From positions 1-6,372 of the forward strand of contig CALWYM010000063.1 of the NCBI GenBank assembly GCA_944385775.1: a stretch of DNA of 6,372 bases. The letters run 5' to 3'. Each line of letters begins with the position of its first letter. The first letter of the stretch is position 1. The translations under genes and the position numbers were made by a program. The notes beneath the pieces were generated by a model. It was not told the DNA's origin, did not search any database, and saw only the letters and a program-made list of their open reading frames with translations. The stretch is from an uncultured Oscillospiraceae bacterium. GTDB lineage: Bacteria > Bacillota > Clostridia > Oscillospirales > Oscillospiraceae. Below are positions 1 through 6,344 of the stretch, piece by piece.

Positions 1-762
1 GACGTGTGGGCGCACCCGGAGCTTTTCGAGGTTAACGGGAAGGGCTACCCGGAGCGTATGGCAGGAGTACCGCCTGACTATTTTGCCAAGGAGGGTCAGC
101 TTTGGGGAAATCCCGTGTATAACTGGGACGCCATAGCGAAATCGGACTATGGCTGGTGGCTAAACAGGCTGAAACGGGCATTTGACCTGTACGATTATGT
201 TCGTCTTGACCATTTCCGCGGCTTTGAATCTTTCTGGGCAGTGCCGGAGGGGGAGAAAGCCCCGGCGGGCAAGTGGATTTACGGACCGGGGATAAAGCTT
301 TTTGACAGGGCGTACAGGGAATTTGGACCCCTTCCCATACTGGCTGAGGATTTGGGCATGATTACCCCGGCAGTCCGTGGGCTTGTGGCAATGTGCGGCT
401 TTAACGGTACCGATGTAATGCAGTTTTCCGATTCGGACCCCATGGTGAGCTACGTGCCTCCGGAGGGAAAGGTGGCGTATTCAGGTACTCACGATAACGA
501 GACGCTTTTAAGCTGGGCGGAAAAGAGATACCCTGATATGCCGGCGGAGCAGGCGGCAAAGCAGCTTATGGAGCAACTTTACGGGTCATCGGCAGAGGTT
601 GTGATAATGCCACTTCAGGACGTTTTGGGGCTTGATAATTCAGCGAGAATGAATACGCCTGGAACCACAGGTACGAACTGGCAGTGGCAGGCAAAGCAGA
701 CTGATTTTGCACTTCGCAGCAAGGAGCTTGCAAGGTTAACAATAAAATATGACAGGAGCTGA
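1..762 (+). CDS. malQ: 4-alpha-glucanotransferase (amylomaltase), C-terminal part, 5' end outside window
   Basis: GH77 enzyme that transfers alpha-1,4-glucan segments between maltodextrins and releases glucose; it is cytoplasmic. The reading frame is open from base 1, so the start lies upstream; 253 codons remain. Compared with the roughly 500-residue Thermus-type enzyme, about 220 N-terminal residues are missing. The GH77 core is clear. The fragment begins DVWAHPELF and continues with AGVPPDYF and GQLWGNPVYNW. VRLDHFRGF carries the nucleophile Asp at fragment residue 70, ILAEDLG the acid/base Glu at residue 116, and GTHDNET the third catalytic Asp at residue 165. The end is normal, with NTPGTTGTNWQW shortly before the stop. 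Nothing suggests a broken gene; the truncation is only the window edge. The stop is 8 bases before pgi, whose ribosome site lies inside the last malQ codons, so the two genes are probably co-transcribed and translationally coupled. Family assignment is very secure. Confidence 0.96.
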   Translation, partial: DVWAHPELFEVNGKGYPERMAGVPPDYFAKEGQLWGNPVYNWDAIAKSDYGWWLNRLKRAFDLYDYVRLDHFRGFESFWAVPEGEKAPAGKWIYGPGIKLFDRAYREFGPLPILAEDLGMITPAVRGLVAMCGFNGTDVMQFSDSDPMVSYVPPEGKVAYSGTHDNETLLSWAEKRYPDMPAEQAAKQLMEQLYGSSAEVVIMPLQDVLGLDNSARMNTPGTTGTNWQWQAKQTDFALRSKELARLTIKYDRS

Positions 763-770
763 AATTACAA

Positions 771-2327
771 ATGGAAAAGTGGAAAAACAACTTGTTTTAC
801 TCTCCAAAAACTGAGCTTATGATGGACTGGGACGGAATGGATCTGGACAGCGCCTACATGGACTCCATGAGGGAAAAGATTGAAAAAGCCCTTCGCTATA
901 TGGAGCGTGTAGACGCCGGTGACATTATCAATGTGGACGAGGGACGCATGGTGGGTCACTACTGGCTCAGAAATCCGGATATAGCACCGGCAGCCGAGGC
1001 CAAGGAGATAAGAGACTGCCTTTCCAAGATAAAGAGCTTTGTTTCCGACGTTCACAGCGGCAAGATACTTTCCGGCACTGGAAAGGTTTTTAAAAACGTA
1101 ATCGTAGCCGGTATCGGCGGCAGCAGTCTGGGTCCTGTATTTGTGGATAAGGCTCTTACCACGCCGGAGGATAAGATGAAGCTTTACTTCCTCGACAATA
1201 CAGACCCTGACGGAATGGATAAGGTGTTTGCGGCTGTGGAGAGTGAGCTTGACCAGACCCTTACGGTAGTTATTTCAAAGTCCGGCGGCACCATTGAGAC
1301 ACGTAACTGCATGGAGGAAGCAAAGAGCTTCTATGAGTCACACGGTCTGAGCTTCCCCAAGTTTGCCGCAGTCATCACAGGCGAGGGCAGTAAGCTCTAT
1401 AACATTGCCAAAAGCGAGGGCTGGCTTGAGTTTTTCCCCATGTGGGACTGGGTCGGCGGCAGAACCTCCGTTATGAGCGCCGTAGGACTGCTTCCGCTGG
1501 GACTCAAGGGTATCGACATAGACGCGTTTCTCAGGGGCGCAGCTGACTGCGATATGCTAAACCGCAGCCATAATGTGACTGAAAACCCCGCTGCTGTTAT
1601 GGCTCTTTCATGGTATAAGTGCAGCGGCGGCGTCGGCGGTGAAACTATGGTCGTGCTGCCTTATAAGGACAGCCTTGACCTTTTCGCAAAGTATCTTCAG
1701 CAGCTTACCATGGAATCATTGGGCAAGGAGTTTGACCTTGACGGAAACAAGGTAAACCAGGGACTTGCGGTGCTGGGCAACAAGGGCACCAGCGACCAGC
1801 ACAGCTATGTCCAGCAGCTTGTGGCAGGACCCATGAACGTGTTCGTTGTATTTGTGCAGGTTCTTAAGGACAGAGCCGGCGCAAGCGGTATCGTAGGTGA
1901 GGACAGCACAAGCGGAGACTATCTCAATGCCTTCATGCTCGGTACAAAAAAGGCCCTTGAAAGCCACGGCAAGCATACAATGACCCTTACCGTGCCTGAG
2001 GTTACCGCTTACCATGTAGGTCAGCTTATCGCCGTGTTTGAGCGCGCAGTGGGAATTTACGCAAGCCTTATCAATATAAACGCGTATCATCAGCCGGCGG
2101 TTGAATTCGGCAAAAAGGCAGCCGGCGGACTTATCCAGGTTAAAAACGCTTCCCTTGAAGCTCTCAGAGCCGGAGGAGACGCCCTTACAGCAGAGGAACT
2201 GGCAGCCAGAATCGGCGCCGAGTCCGAGGACGTTTTCAGGCTTATGCTCCACAGCGCCTCAAACTGCCCGGATATTTCCATGGAACTTTCTGAAAATATA
2301 GCCGACAGCCGCTTCTTTGCGAAGTAA
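771..2327 (+). CDS. pgi: Glucose-6-phosphate isomerase, cyanobacterial/plastid-like type
   Basis: Interconverts glucose-6-phosphate and fructose-6-phosphate in the cytoplasm (glycolysis, gluconeogenesis, glycogen turnover). The protein has 518 residues. Two SIS-type sugar-phosphate folds are indicated by GIGGSSLGP (114-122) and SKSGGTIETRN (169-179). The family signature region reads WVGGRTSVMSAVGLLP (from 227). By comparison with characterised PGIs the catalytic residues are Glu315 (MESLGKEF), His344 (GTSDQHSY) and Lys448 in the second signature (NAYHQPAVEFGKK). About 70 residues follow this signature, including a small helical tail; in my recollection this tail, GGRTS, LPYKDSL and NAYHQP-VE-GKK are typical of cyanobacterial and plastid PGIs rather than the roughly 450-residue Bacillus form. 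The ATG at 771 is preceded by AGGAG at 754-758, within the end of malQ. The terminator at 2351 ends the unit. Function is secure; the subtype is from memory of family motifs. Confidence 0.97.
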   Translation: MEKWKNNLFYSPKTELMMDWDGMDLDSAYMDSMREKIEKALRYMERVDAGDIINVDEGRMVGHYWLRNPDIAPAAEAKEIRDCLSKIKSFVSDVHSGKILSGTGKVFKNVIVAGIGGSSLGPVFVDKALTTPEDKMKLYFLDNTDPDGMDKVFAAVESELDQTLTVVISKSGGTIETRNCMEEAKSFYESHGLSFPKFAAVITGEGSKLYNIAKSEGWLEFFPMWDWVGGRTSVMSAVGLLPLGLKGIDIDAFLRGAADCDMLNRSHNVTENPAAVMALSWYKCSGGVGGETMVVLPYKDSLDLFAKYLQQLTMESLGKEFDLDGNKVNQGLAVLGNKGTSDQHSYVQQLVAGPMNVFVVFVQVLKDRAGASGIVGEDSTSGDYLNAFMLGTKKALESHGKHTMTLTVPEVTAYHVGQLIAVFERAVGIYASLININAYHQPAVEFGKKAAGGLIQVKNASLEALRAGGDALTAEELAARIGAESEDVFRLMLHSASNCPDISMELSENIADSRFFAK

Positions 2328-2350
2328 TCCATTTAATACACAGGCATAGA

Positions 2351-2381
2351 AAAGAGGAATCCGAAGGATTCCTCTTTTTTT
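2351..2381 (+). terminator. Intrinsic terminator after pgi
   Basis: A perfect 12-bp stem (AAAGAGGAATCC, 2351-2362, with GGATTCCTCTTT, 2366-2377) closes on a 3-base GAA loop and runs into seven T residues (2375-2381). It starts 23 bases after the pgi stop and ends the malQ-pgi transcript. Confidence 0.93.
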
Positions 2382-2414
2382 GCGTAAAGGAAAATAAGGA
2401 CCGCAGACAGAGTT

Positions 2415-2454
2415 GTTTCAGGATAGCTGAAACGATTATTTCAAAAAATGAAAT
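2415..2454. promoter_or_regulatory. Cluster of two inverted repeats (four TTTCA/TGAAA half-sites), possible operator
   Basis: The first inverted repeat is GTTTCAG-N5-CTGAAAC (2415-2433), with perfect 7-base arms. The second is ATTTCA-N5-TGAAAT (2438-2454), with perfect 6-base arms. The four half-sites alternate in orientation (TTTCA, TGAAA, TTTCA, TGAAA) and their centres lie near 2418, 2430, 2441 and 2451, about 10-12 bases apart, so they fall on roughly one face of the helix. The cluster sits between the pgi terminator and the promoters of the PPC-MBL operon, just upstream of where a -35 element would be. That position suits an activator or a cooperative repressor. The regulator is unknown, and part of the region is AT-rich, so chance cannot be excluded. 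Confidence 0.45.
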
Positions 2455-2490
2455 ATTGTTATATATGCAAATTAAGAGCATGGTATTTTG

Positions 2491-2496
2491 TATAAT
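2491..2496 (+). promoter_or_regulatory. Candidate promoter P1, consensus -10 without a -35
   Basis: A perfect TATAAT at 2491-2496. At spacings of 16-18 bases the upstream hexamers (AAATTA, CAAATT, GCAAAT) do not resemble TTGACA, and there is no TG extended -10 motif in register. If used, it would start transcription near 2502-2503 and give a leader of about 72 bases to the ATG at 2575. The missing -35 suggests dependence on an activator, possibly at 2415-2454, or a chance match in AT-rich DNA. Confidence 0.4.
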
Positions 2497-2502
2497 CTGT
2501 CA

Positions 2503-2531
2503 TTGTTACTTTTAAGGTTTTGGACTAAAAT
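2503..2531 (+). promoter_or_regulatory. Candidate sigma-A promoter P2 for the PPC-MBL operon
   Basis: The -35 element TTGTTA (2503-2508) matches TTGACA at four of six positions. The spacer is 17 bases and the -10 element TAAAAT (2526-2531) matches TATAAT at five of six positions. The start would be near 2538, leaving a leader of about 37 bases before the ATG at 2575. Spacing and both hexamers make this the better-supported promoter of the two. Confidence 0.55.
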
Positions 2532-2562
2532 AGTGCTGTAAAACTGAAAAAAACCTTAAAGG
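2509..2562 (+). promoter_or_regulatory. Long inverted repeat overlapping promoter P2 and the Shine-Dalgarno site
   Basis: TTTAAGGTTTT (2511-2521) is the exact reverse complement of AAAACCTTAAA (2550-2560), 28 bases apart. In RNA the stem extends by a U-G and a C-G pair to 13 pairs (2509-2521 with 2550-2562). The right arm includes the first five bases of the ribosome site AAAGGAGG (2558-2565). A transcript from P1 would contain both arms and could hide the ribosome site; a transcript from P2 would lack the left arm. Alternatively the repeat may act as DNA, since its left arm lies in the P2 spacer. Arms are AT-rich, so stability is moderate. Confidence 0.45.
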
Positions 2563-2574
2563 AGGAAAAAATAA

Positions 2575-3003
2575 ATGGAGTACAGAAGATTTGGAAATAA
2601 GATTGTGGCGCGTATTGATAAGGGCGAGGAGATAATGGCGTCCGCTAAGGAGATATGCGAAAAGGAAAATGTTACTCTGGCGCAGCTTTCGGCGTTGGGA
2701 GCCCTTGAAAGCTTTTCCGTGGGATTTTTTGATACGGAGGAGAAGAAGTATTACGGAAACGACTATAAAATCCATGCGGAGATCACGTCGCTCTGGGGCA
2801 CGGTGTCCACAATGGACGGGGAGCTTTATTTCCACGTTCATATGTCAGCGGCGGACAGGTACAACAGGCTTTATGGCGGACATCTTGTCAGCGCCGTTGT
2901 CAGCGCTACCTGCGAGATGGTGATTGATGTTATTGACGGCAAGGTGGAACGTGAGTTTTCACCGGAGATTGGGCTGAACCTTTACAAATTCCTTGACAGA
3001 TAA
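2575..3003 (+). CDS. PPC/DUF296-domain protein (putative metal-binding, function unknown)
   Basis: A 142-residue single-domain protein of the 'plants and prokaryotes conserved' (PPC, DUF296) family. Bacterial members are small cytoplasmic proteins thought to form trimers; in plants the domain is joined to AT-hook DNA-binding motifs. No AT-hook is present here, so DNA binding is not implied. Visible hallmarks are a GALESF segment near residues 42-47, EITSLWGTVS (about 65-74), then HVH (His87, His89) and GGHL (His103). These three histidines match the conserved metal-site pattern of the family. The chain ends soon after the last strand, so it is full length. The ATG at 2575 has an ideal AAAGGAGG nine bases upstream (2558-2565). 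It is the first gene of an operon with the MBL hydrolase, 14 bases downstream. The family is clear; the biochemical role is not known. Confidence 0.88.
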   Translation: MEYRRFGNKIVARIDKGEEIMASAKEICEKENVTLAQLSALGALESFSVGFFDTEEKKYYGNDYKIHAEITSLWGTVSTMDGELYFHVHMSAADRYNRLYGGHLVSAVVSATCEMVIDVIDGKVEREFSPEIGLNLYKFLDR

Positions 3004-3017
3004 AGGGGGAGCTGACG

Positions 3018-3869
3018 GTGGAAAAGAAATTTTACTATGCGCCGGTGGGGGACAGGCTTGGCTTTGATTCCATGGATACCCACTGGGAGCACGCCATACC
3101 GGAGTACCGTAACGCTCCCCATGTGTGGAACGTGGGAGGACAGGACAACGTGGCGGTCTATCTGCTTGACACAGGAGATGGACTTGTACTTTTTGATTCG
3201 GGGCTCAGCCCGGAGACCCAGTATCTTGTGGTGGACAGGATATGGCGCACAGGTCACGACCCGCGGGAGATAAAGAAAATTTTTATCACCCACTGGCACG
3301 GCGACCATACAGCCAACGTCAGGACCCTGTCGGAGCTTATCGGTCCCGAGGTTGAGATATGGATAAGCCGGGAGGACGAGGTGGAGCACAAAAAGCACGC
3401 CGAGGATAAAACGCCCATGTACGTTACGCCCTATAAGGTAACGGATTTTTATGACAATTCCGAGCCTATTGTAATGGGAAAATTTGAAATACACACAAGG
3501 CTCTGCCTGGGACACACCCCGGGAACCACTGTGTTTTTCTTTGAGGACACTGATGAGGAAACGGGTAAAACGTACCGGGTGGCGCTCCACGGTGGTATCG
3601 GCGTAGGAAAGCAGCTTCTGCCGAAGGAACTTAAAAAGAACGGGCTTGACCCGCTTATGGGCTGGGTATATGTTAAAACCTGCCGTGAGCTCAGTGAGAT
3701 TCCTGTGGATATAACACTTTGCAGTCACCTTAACCAGGGAAATATCCTGCCGAACATTCCAAAGGACAGAAATGACTACTCTGTATTTGTAGCTGACTAT
3801 CTGTGGCGGGACCTGCTTTTAAACCGTGCCGACGCGGCGGAGAAAATGCTCCTCGAAAACGAAAAGTAA
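3018..3869 (+). CDS. MBL-fold metallohydrolase, B3-like ligand set, substrate unknown
   Basis: A 283-residue metallo-beta-lactamase-fold hydrolase. The hallmark HWHGDH is at 92-97 (His92, His94, Asp96, His97), the next ligand His166 is in GHTPGTT, and a late His237 lies in CSHLNQGN. Together with N-terminal VWNVGGQDNVAVYLL and LFDSGL, this ligand order resembles subclass B3-like enzymes. His191-Gly-Gly stands where many MBL hydrolases have a conserved Asp, which again fits a B3-like site. There is no signal peptide or membrane segment, so a cytoplasmic role is likelier than periplasmic drug hydrolysis. The start is GTG at 3018, chosen because AGGGGGAG (from 3004) lies six bases upstream; the next Met is near residue 19, inside conserved-looking sequence. 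The gene follows the PPC gene by 14 bases. A lactonase, esterase or other ester or amide hydrolase is possible; the sequence does not decide. Confidence 0.87.
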   Translation: MEKKFYYAPVGDRLGFDSMDTHWEHAIPEYRNAPHVWNVGGQDNVAVYLLDTGDGLVLFDSGLSPETQYLVVDRIWRTGHDPREIKKIFITHWHGDHTANVRTLSELIGPEVEIWISREDEVEHKKHAEDKTPMYVTPYKVTDFYDNSEPIVMGKFEIHTRLCLGHTPGTTVFFFEDTDEETGKTYRVALHGGIGVGKQLLPKELKKNGLDPLMGWVYVKTCRELSEIPVDITLCSHLNQGNILPNIPKDRNDYSVFVADYLWRDLLLNRADAAEKMLLENEK

Positions 3870-3874
3870 ATTGT

Positions 3875-3907
3875 AAGGCAGCCGTAAAATTTTACGGCTG
3901 CCTTTTT
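3875..3907 (+). terminator. Intrinsic terminator after the MBL gene, possibly bidirectional
   Basis: A perfect 30-base palindrome (AAGGCAGCCGTAAAA at 3875-3889, reverse complement at 3890-3904) runs into TTTTT (3903-3907), five bases after the MBL stop. On the minus strand the same hairpin is followed by the weaker TTACAATTTACTTTT and lies about 22 bases past the stop of the Cys-rich Feo gene. It may therefore also stop the converging feo transcript, for which no other terminator is seen. Confidence 0.9.
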
Positions 3908-3926
3908 ATTTAGTTTGGGGGTATTT

Positions 3927-4124
3927 TTATAGGGTGGATTTGCCCGCTTTGCTTTTAGATGCCATACAGCATCCGTTACAGCTGCTGCATCCGCTGCAGC
4001 CTGCGCAGCTGCCCTTTCCGGCTTTTTTGTCCTTAATCATCTTACGGGTCAAAAGCCCAAGAAGCCCAAAGACAAGCGCGGCGACGATTATAGTGCTTAA
4101 ATTTGAGAAAAGCCAATCTATCAT
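3927..4124 (-). CDS. FeoB-associated Cys-rich membrane protein
   Basis: A 65-residue protein of the FeoB-associated Cys-rich membrane family (named 'virus attachment p12' in some databases), found after feoB in many Clostridia. One membrane helix spans about residues 8-26 and is followed by a basic stretch (RKMIKDKKAGK). The short tail holds six cysteines at 40, 43, 46, 49, 52 and 53, spaced strictly every three residues and ending in a CC pair. The lysine-rich region suggests the tail is cytoplasmic, where the thiols could bind ferrous iron or shape the FeoB exit; that role is inferred. The start ATG (4122-4124 on the plus strand) has AAAGGAG ten bases upstream (4135-4141). It begins 21 bases after the feoB stop, so it is almost certainly in the same operon. 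It may play the part that FeoC plays in enterobacteria, but it is not homologous by eye. Confidence 0.88.
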   Translation of the reverse strand: MIDWLFSNLSTIIVAALVFGLLGLLTRKMIKDKKAGKGSCAGCSGCSSCNGCCMASKSKAGKSTL

Positions 4125-4145
4125 ATATAAATAGCTCCTTTCTTA

Positions 4146-6329
4146 TTATCTGTTTGCTTTAATGGGAGCGGAGGAGGTTTTCCGGCTGCCGTAGGGATTT
4201 TTACGCAGCAGCATAAAGAGCATAAATGCCCCGACAGCGCAGGCAGCGGCAGTGCCAAGGGTAAATCCGCCGCCGGTAAGGGCGGTACCGAACTGATAAA
4301 CCATAAGGCTTACGGCGTAGGCAAGACCGCACTGATAGGATATGGCGAAAGCGGTCCAGCGGGAGCTGTTCATCTCCCTTTTAATGGCGCCCATGGCGGC
4401 AAAGCAGGGAGCGCAGAGAAGGTTAAATATAAGGAAGGAATAGGCCACAATTCCGCTGCCGCCGAAGAAAAGCTGACCCATGGCTGTAAGCTGGGTGCTG
4501 CCCTCCTCCGCAAGACCCATTGCCAGATCCGGGTCCATACCGGAGAGGGTACCCATAAAGCCCACCACTTCCTCCTTTGCCACAAGACCGAGGAACGTGG
4601 CGACGGCAGCTTCCCAGGTACCGAAGCCCAGAGGCTTAAATATAAACGCCACGGCGGAGCCAATCAGGTTAAGGACAGACTGTTCGTCCCCATCGCCGAT
4701 ATAGTGGAGACCTCCCTCAAAGGTAAGGCTGTTAAGGACCCATATGATAACGGTGGACAAAAGGATTACCGTACCCGCCCGCTTTATAAAGGACCAGCCA
4801 CGCTCCCAGGTAGCGCTGAGCACGTTTTTATAGGAGGGAATGTGGTAAGCCGGAAGCTCCATAACGAAGGGGGCAGGGTCGCCTGCGAAGGGCTTTGTCT
4901 TTTTCAGCATAATTCCTGATACTATAATGGCGGCAATACCTATAAAGTACGCCGAAACGGCAACAAGACCGCTGCCGCCGAAGATTGAGCCGGCAATAAG
5001 CCCGATAATGGGCACCTTTGCGCCGCAGGGGATAAATGTGGTGGTCATAATTGTCATACGGCGGTCCTTTTCGTTTTCAATGGTACGGGACGCCATAACG
5101 CCGGGAACTCCGCAGCCAACGCCAACCAGCATTGGAATAAAACTCTTTCCGGAAAGACCAAAGCGGCGGAATATGCGGTCCATAATAAAAGCGACCCTTG
5201 CCATGTATCCCACGTCCTCCAGAATCGAGAGCAGGAAAAACAGTACTATCATCTGAGGAACAAAGCCTATAACAGCACCGACGCCGCCCACAATTCCGTC
5301 AACTACAAGACTTGACAGCCAGGGGACCACATTAATGCTTTCAAAAAAGGAGGAGAGACCGCCCTGGACATACTCTCCCACAAGTACGTCGTTAGTCCAG
5401 TCCGTTGCCGCGGCGCCAAGAGTGCCCATGGCGATATAGTACACAAGAAACATTACAGCGGCGAAAATAGGAAGAGCTAAAATACGGTTCGTCACAACTT
5501 TGTCTATTTTGTCAGAGGCGCTCATCTTTGTGCCGACGTGTCTTTTCTTAACGGCGGAGGAAACTACATTTCCGATAAATGCATAGCGCTGGGAGGTAAT
5601 AATGCTCTCCGCGTCGTCGTCAAGCTCGTCTTCGCAGGATTTGATTATCTTTTCGACAGAGCTTAAGACCTGGGAGGAAAGGGACAGCTCCTTTTTAATC
5701 CCCTCATCTCTTTCAAAAAGCTTAACGGCATACCAGCGGCAGAGACTTTCGGAAACCATGCCCTCAAGGAGTCTTTCGATTGACTCTATTGCCCTTTCCA
5801 CAGTGCTGTCAAAAATGGGAAGGGGAGCAGGTACAGCTTTTTCTCTTGCAAGGACTATTGCCGCTTCAGCCGCTTCCATGGAGCCCTGACCTTTAAGGGC
5901 GTCGGTCTCAATGACCGGACAGCCAAGAGCCCGGGAAAGCTTTGAAATATCTATCCTGTCGCCGCTTTTTTTCACAAGATCAGCCATGTTAAGAGCCACT
6001 AGGACAGGTATTCCAAGCTCAAGAAGGGAAGTCGTGAGATAAAGATTTCTCTCGATATTTGTGCCGTCTACTATGTTTATTATGGTGTCCGGCCGCTCTT
6101 TTACAAGATATGTACGGCTTACAACCTCCTCAAGGGTGTAAGGCGAAAGAGAATATATCCCCGGCAGGTCCTGTATTATCACGTCCCTGTGTCCACGGAG
6201 CCTGCCCTCCTTCTTCTCTACCGTAACGCCGGGCCAGTTTCCTACATGTTGGTTTGAACCCGTAAGGTCGTTAAACATTGTGGTCTTTCCGCTGTTGGGA
6301 TTTCCCGCAAGAGCAATTTTAATTTCCAT
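4146..6329 (-). CDS. feoB: Ferrous iron transport protein B
   Basis: Inner-membrane GTP-dependent Fe(II) importer, 727 residues. The N-terminal G domain has G1 GNPNSGKTT (9-17), the switch I Thr36 in VGNWPGVTVEKKEG, G3 DLPG (54-57) and G4 NMAD (114-117). A helical cytoplasmic domain follows (about 160-260). The membrane part starts near residue 283 and shows about eight to ten hydrophobic segments. Two Gate-like regions carry conserved cysteines: VGCGVPGVMASR (Cys406) and FIPCGAKVPIIG (Cys435). A further CAPC (Cys639, Cys642) precedes the last helices. The tail is short beside the 773-residue E. coli protein. Start: ATG at 6329 is preferred over the in-frame GTG at 6347 because GGAGGAG (6338-6344) lies eight bases before the ATG and would fall inside the coding region otherwise. 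The 25 bases left of upstream sequence show no identifiable feoA end or promoter. The Cys-rich gene follows by 21 bases. Confidence 0.97.
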   Translation of the reverse strand: MEIKIALAGNPNSGKTTMFNDLTGSNQHVGNWPGVTVEKKEGRLRGHRDVIIQDLPGIYSLSPYTLEEVVSRTYLVKERPDTIINIVDGTNIERNLYLTTSLLELGIPVLVALNMADLVKKSGDRIDISKLSRALGCPVIETDALKGQGSMEAAEAAIVLAREKAVPAPLPIFDSTVERAIESIERLLEGMVSESLCRWYAVKLFERDEGIKKELSLSSQVLSSVEKIIKSCEDELDDDAESIITSQRYAFIGNVVSSAVKKRHVGTKMSASDKIDKVVTNRILALPIFAAVMFLVYYIAMGTLGAAATDWTNDVLVGEYVQGGLSSFFESINVVPWLSSLVVDGIVGGVGAVIGFVPQMIVLFFLLSILEDVGYMARVAFIMDRIFRRFGLSGKSFIPMLVGVGCGVPGVMASRTIENEKDRRMTIMTTTFIPCGAKVPIIGLIAGSIFGGSGLVAVSAYFIGIAAIIVSGIMLKKTKPFAGDPAPFVMELPAYHIPSYKNVLSATWERGWSFIKRAGTVILLSTVIIWVLNSLTFEGGLHYIGDGDEQSVLNLIGSAVAFIFKPLGFGTWEAAVATFLGLVAKEEVVGFMGTLSGMDPDLAMGLAEEGSTQLTAMGQLFFGGSGIVAYSFLIFNLLCAPCFAAMGAIKREMNSSRWTAFAISYQCGLAYAVSLMVYQFGTALTGGGFTLGTAAACAVGAFMLFMLLRKNPYGSRKTSSAPIKANR

Positions 6330-6337
6330 TTTCCTTT

Positions 6338-6344
6338 CTCCTCC
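6338..6344 (-). promoter_or_regulatory. feoB: Ribosome binding site that decides the feoB start
   Basis: Reads GGAGGAG on the minus strand, eight bases before the ATG at 6329. An in-frame GTG at 6347 would put this site inside the gene and would add six residues (MGGERK) before the universal FeoB start of MEIKIALAGNPN, so the ATG is taken as the start. Confidence 0.85.

Noticed and set aside
1716..2252. A 178-codon open frame on the minus strand opposite pgi
   Set aside because: It overlaps the most conserved part of pgi, including catalytic residues, and its translation resembles no family I know. It is a shadow frame.
2982..3728. A 248-codon open frame on the minus strand opposite the MBL gene
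   Set aside because: It lies antisense to a gene with a full set of family motifs, its translation shows no recognisable domain, and it has no place in the operon layout. It is explained by the codon bias of the real gene.
3018..3869. Calling the MBL gene a beta-lactamase or an AHL lactonase
   Set aside because: The fold and metal ligands are clear, but no substrate-specific residues can be recognised and there is no signal peptide. The substrate is left open.
3960..4015. CAGCTG/CTGCAG-rich repeats
   Set aside because: They are the coding sequence of the Cys/Gly/Ser tail of the FeoB-associated protein, not an independent repeat element.
4927..5256. Plus-strand open frames within feoB (also near 4480-4919 and 5602-5889)
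   Set aside because: All lie opposite intact feoB motifs and have no recognisable domain; the 5602-5889 translation is Ser-rich low complexity mirroring feoB codons.
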